From contig JAAFJE010000023.1 of assembly GCA_013298025.1 (NCBI GenBank), positions 1-64,000 of the forward strand: a stretch of DNA of 64,000 bases, written 5' to 3'. Shown here piece after piece: positions 63,023-64,000 of this stretch. This DNA is from Cytophagales bacterium. GTDB lineage: Bacteria; Bacteroidota; Bacteroidia; Cytophagales; Spirosomataceae. The notes beneath the pieces were generated by a model that was given only the letters and a program-made list of their open reading frames with translations, made no database searches and was not told where the DNA came from. A program made the translations under genes and the position numbers. The stretch's first letter is position 1; each line of letters begins with the position of its first letter.

Positions 63023-63322
63023 ATATACTTTATTGAAAAGACAACGGAATTTGATAAGTGGCTCAAGAAACTAAGTGACTTGAGAGCAAAAGCTAAGATT
63101 TTACTCAGAATCCAAAAATTGGAGAAAGATGAACACTTTGGAGATTGTGAACCTGTTGGAGATGGTATCAGAGAACTGAGAATTAATTACGCAAAAGGCT
63201 ATCGAGTATATTTAAAAGAAATTGACGGAAAAATTATCATTCTGCTTGTTGGAGGAGATAAATCAACGCAACAAAAGGACATTGAAAAAGCTAAAGATAT
63301 TTGGGAAAAAATAAAAAAATAG
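63023..63322 (+). CDS. HigB/RelE-type toxin, start codon apparently lost
   Basis: Toxin of a type II toxin-antitoxin pair; relatives cut mRNA on the ribosome. The product includes TTEFDKWLKKLSDLRAKAKI, FGDCEPVGDGIRELRINYAK and GYRVYLKEIDGKIIILLVGG, the pattern of the addiction-module killer family of about 99 residues. The expected first codon (before YFIEKTTEFDKW) is ATA at 63023; no ATG, GTG or TTG occurs in frame until the TTG at 63080, which would remove about 19 residues including the first helix. So it is either started at ATA or silenced. The antitoxin gene follows after 3 bp. Confidence 0.7.
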   Translation: MYFIEKTTEFDKWLKKLSDLRAKAKILLRIQKLEKDEHFGDCEPVGDGIRELRINYAKGYRVYLKEIDGKIIILLVGGDKSTQQKDIEKAKDIWEKIKK

Positions 63323-63325
63323 AAA

Positions 63326-63610
63326 ATGGAAAGATCAAAATTTGATATTGCAGATTATTTAGACAGCAACGAAATGATTGCTGAATATTTGAATGCAGTT
63401 TTGGAAGAAGGTAATGATGCTGAAATTGTTACCGCAATCGGGCATATTGCAAAAGCTATCGGTATGACTAAAATTGCAGAAAAAACTGGCATGAGCAGAC
63501 CAAGTTTATACAAAGCATTATCGGAAGGAGCGAAACCACAATTTTCTACAATCATGAAAGTTTTGAAAGCTGTTGGAGGACAAATACACATCAATCCATT
63601 AACCCCATAA
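63326..63610 (+). CDS. HigA-type antitoxin, putative addiction module antidote
   Basis: The 94-residue protein has the family start SKFDIADYLDSNEMIAEYLN and a helix-turn-helix MTKIAEKTGMSRPSLYKAL, then ALSEGAKPQFSTIMKVLKA. It would bind and neutralise the toxin encoded just upstream and repress the operon. The toxin-first gene order is normal for HigBA-type pairs. It appears complete although the toxin start is damaged. Confidence 0.85.
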   Translation: MERSKFDIADYLDSNEMIAEYLNAVLEEGNDAEIVTAIGHIAKAIGMTKIAEKTGMSRPSLYKALSEGAKPQFSTIMKVLKAVGGQIHINPLTP

Positions 63611-63639
63611 AAAACGAACGCATAGCATTACCCAAAGTA

Positions 63640-63908
63640 GGATTGACGTTCTTCGATTGGAGCTTTCGTTGGGTTTTCTCCAACGATATGAAAATATGAT
63701 GGCGGTTTGTTGCTGACGCACAAGGGCAAACAGCAAAGATTGAATATTTTGCTTTGAGCAAGGTCGCAGTCGGAGACTGCTTTTTATTAGGCGTTCCAAG
63801 TTCCTACACTTGGAACAGCTAGGGGGGGGGCTTACGCACAATTTGAGCAAGGCCGCAGTCGGAGACTGCTTTCCGCCTTCGTTTGAGTTATCTCCAACAA
63901 GGGCGAAA
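63640..63908. repeat. decayed R1 and R2 copies at the right edge
   Basis: 63655-63715 is a degraded R2 (CGTTGGGTTTTCTCCAACG, GGTTTGTTGCTGACGCAC). 63729-63826 is the right part of an R1 (AGCAAAGATTGAATATTTTG, GCAGTCGGAGACTGC, GTTCCAAGTTCC, CTTGGAACAGCTAG). 63840-63907 has a further GCAGTCGGAGACTGC and a shortened R2 (CCGCCTTCGTTTGAG to CAACAAGGGCGAA). Confidence 0.65.
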
Positions 63909-63909
63909 A

Positions 63910-63999
63910 GGCATTAAATATGATGATTGGTTAGATGATTTAGATATAAATGAATTGATACAAGATGGTTTTTACAAAATGACTACTAAAACTTGGTAA
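63910..63999 (+). pseudogene. C-terminal gene fragment after a repeat
   Basis: Directly after the R2 end the frame GIKYDDWLDDLDINELIQD continues as GFYKMTTKTW and stops at 63997-63999. The acidic helix reads like the end of a protein, but no start lies before it other than repeat DNA. Probably the 3' stub of a displaced toxin or immunity gene. Confidence 0.35.
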
Positions 64000-64000
64000 A

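Noticed and set aside
1-64000. tRNA or rRNA genes
   Set aside because: No cloverleaf with conserved GTTCRA loop or rRNA core sequence was recognised on either strand.

Overview
The window comes from a Bacteroidota chromosome, most likely a pigmented Cytophagales (Flectobacillus/Runella/Emticicia-like). The basis is SusC/SusD pairs, CarboxypepD_reg-like TonB receptors, LruC, DUF5686, DUF3078 and DUF4302 proteins, TAnnTTTG-type promoters, weak ribosome binding sites and a carotenoid crtI-crtB pair. The genus is an inference from gene content only.

Layout. 1-2.3 kb is accessory: a start-less ORF and two related small secreted proteins that look like immunity proteins, separated by two copies of a 179-bp palindromic repeat (called R1 here). 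2.4-9.8 kb holds a TonB receptor, an ECF sigma factor with palindromes in its promoter region, crtI-crtB and a DUF2167 protein. 9.9-11.6 kb is an IS110-family element whose transposase is broken by a 14-bp insertion and which is bracketed by R1-type ends. 11.8-20.5 kb holds DUF423, a kinase-fold protein and a SusC-SusD-zinc metallohydrolase-DUF4302 operon. 20.9-34.6 kb holds accD, DUF3078 and a broken-up division/cell-wall cluster (murD, ftsW, murG, murC, ftsQ, ftsA). A two-gene ATPase+HNH module resembling the Septu (PtuA/PtuB) anti-phage system sits between murD and ftsW. A MITE-like palindrome and an oxidoreductase gene sit between murG and murC. No ftsZ follows ftsA. 34.6-55 kb is mostly housekeeping: a symporter, ndk, a DM13 lipoprotein, an NrnA-like phosphoesterase, three tandem FKBP lipoproteins, rdgB, DUF5686, a LytS/LytR-type two-component pair, plsY, an M20 dipeptidase, a large LruC lipoprotein, murQ, a cytochrome c and a quinone oxidoreductase.

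56-64 kb is accessory again and is the most unusual part. It has a 960-residue polymorphic-toxin-like protein ending in a PD-(D/E)XK-type nuclease motif, an overlapping putative immunity gene, a small membrane protein, a second immunity-like gene, and a HigB/HigA-type toxin-antitoxin pair whose toxin seems to have lost its ATG. These genes are separated by three interleaved repeat families: R1, R2 (about 130 bp, nested palindromes) and R3 (41-bp tandem units). One R2 copy sits inside an R1 copy with a 13-bp direct repeat on both sides, evidence that R2 has moved. R1 copies start within a few bases of, or overlap, the stop codons of three ORFs. Together this looks like a cassette-type toxin/immunity region shaped by small non-autonomous elements.

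Everything here was read by eye. Family names rest on recognised motifs, not on database searches.
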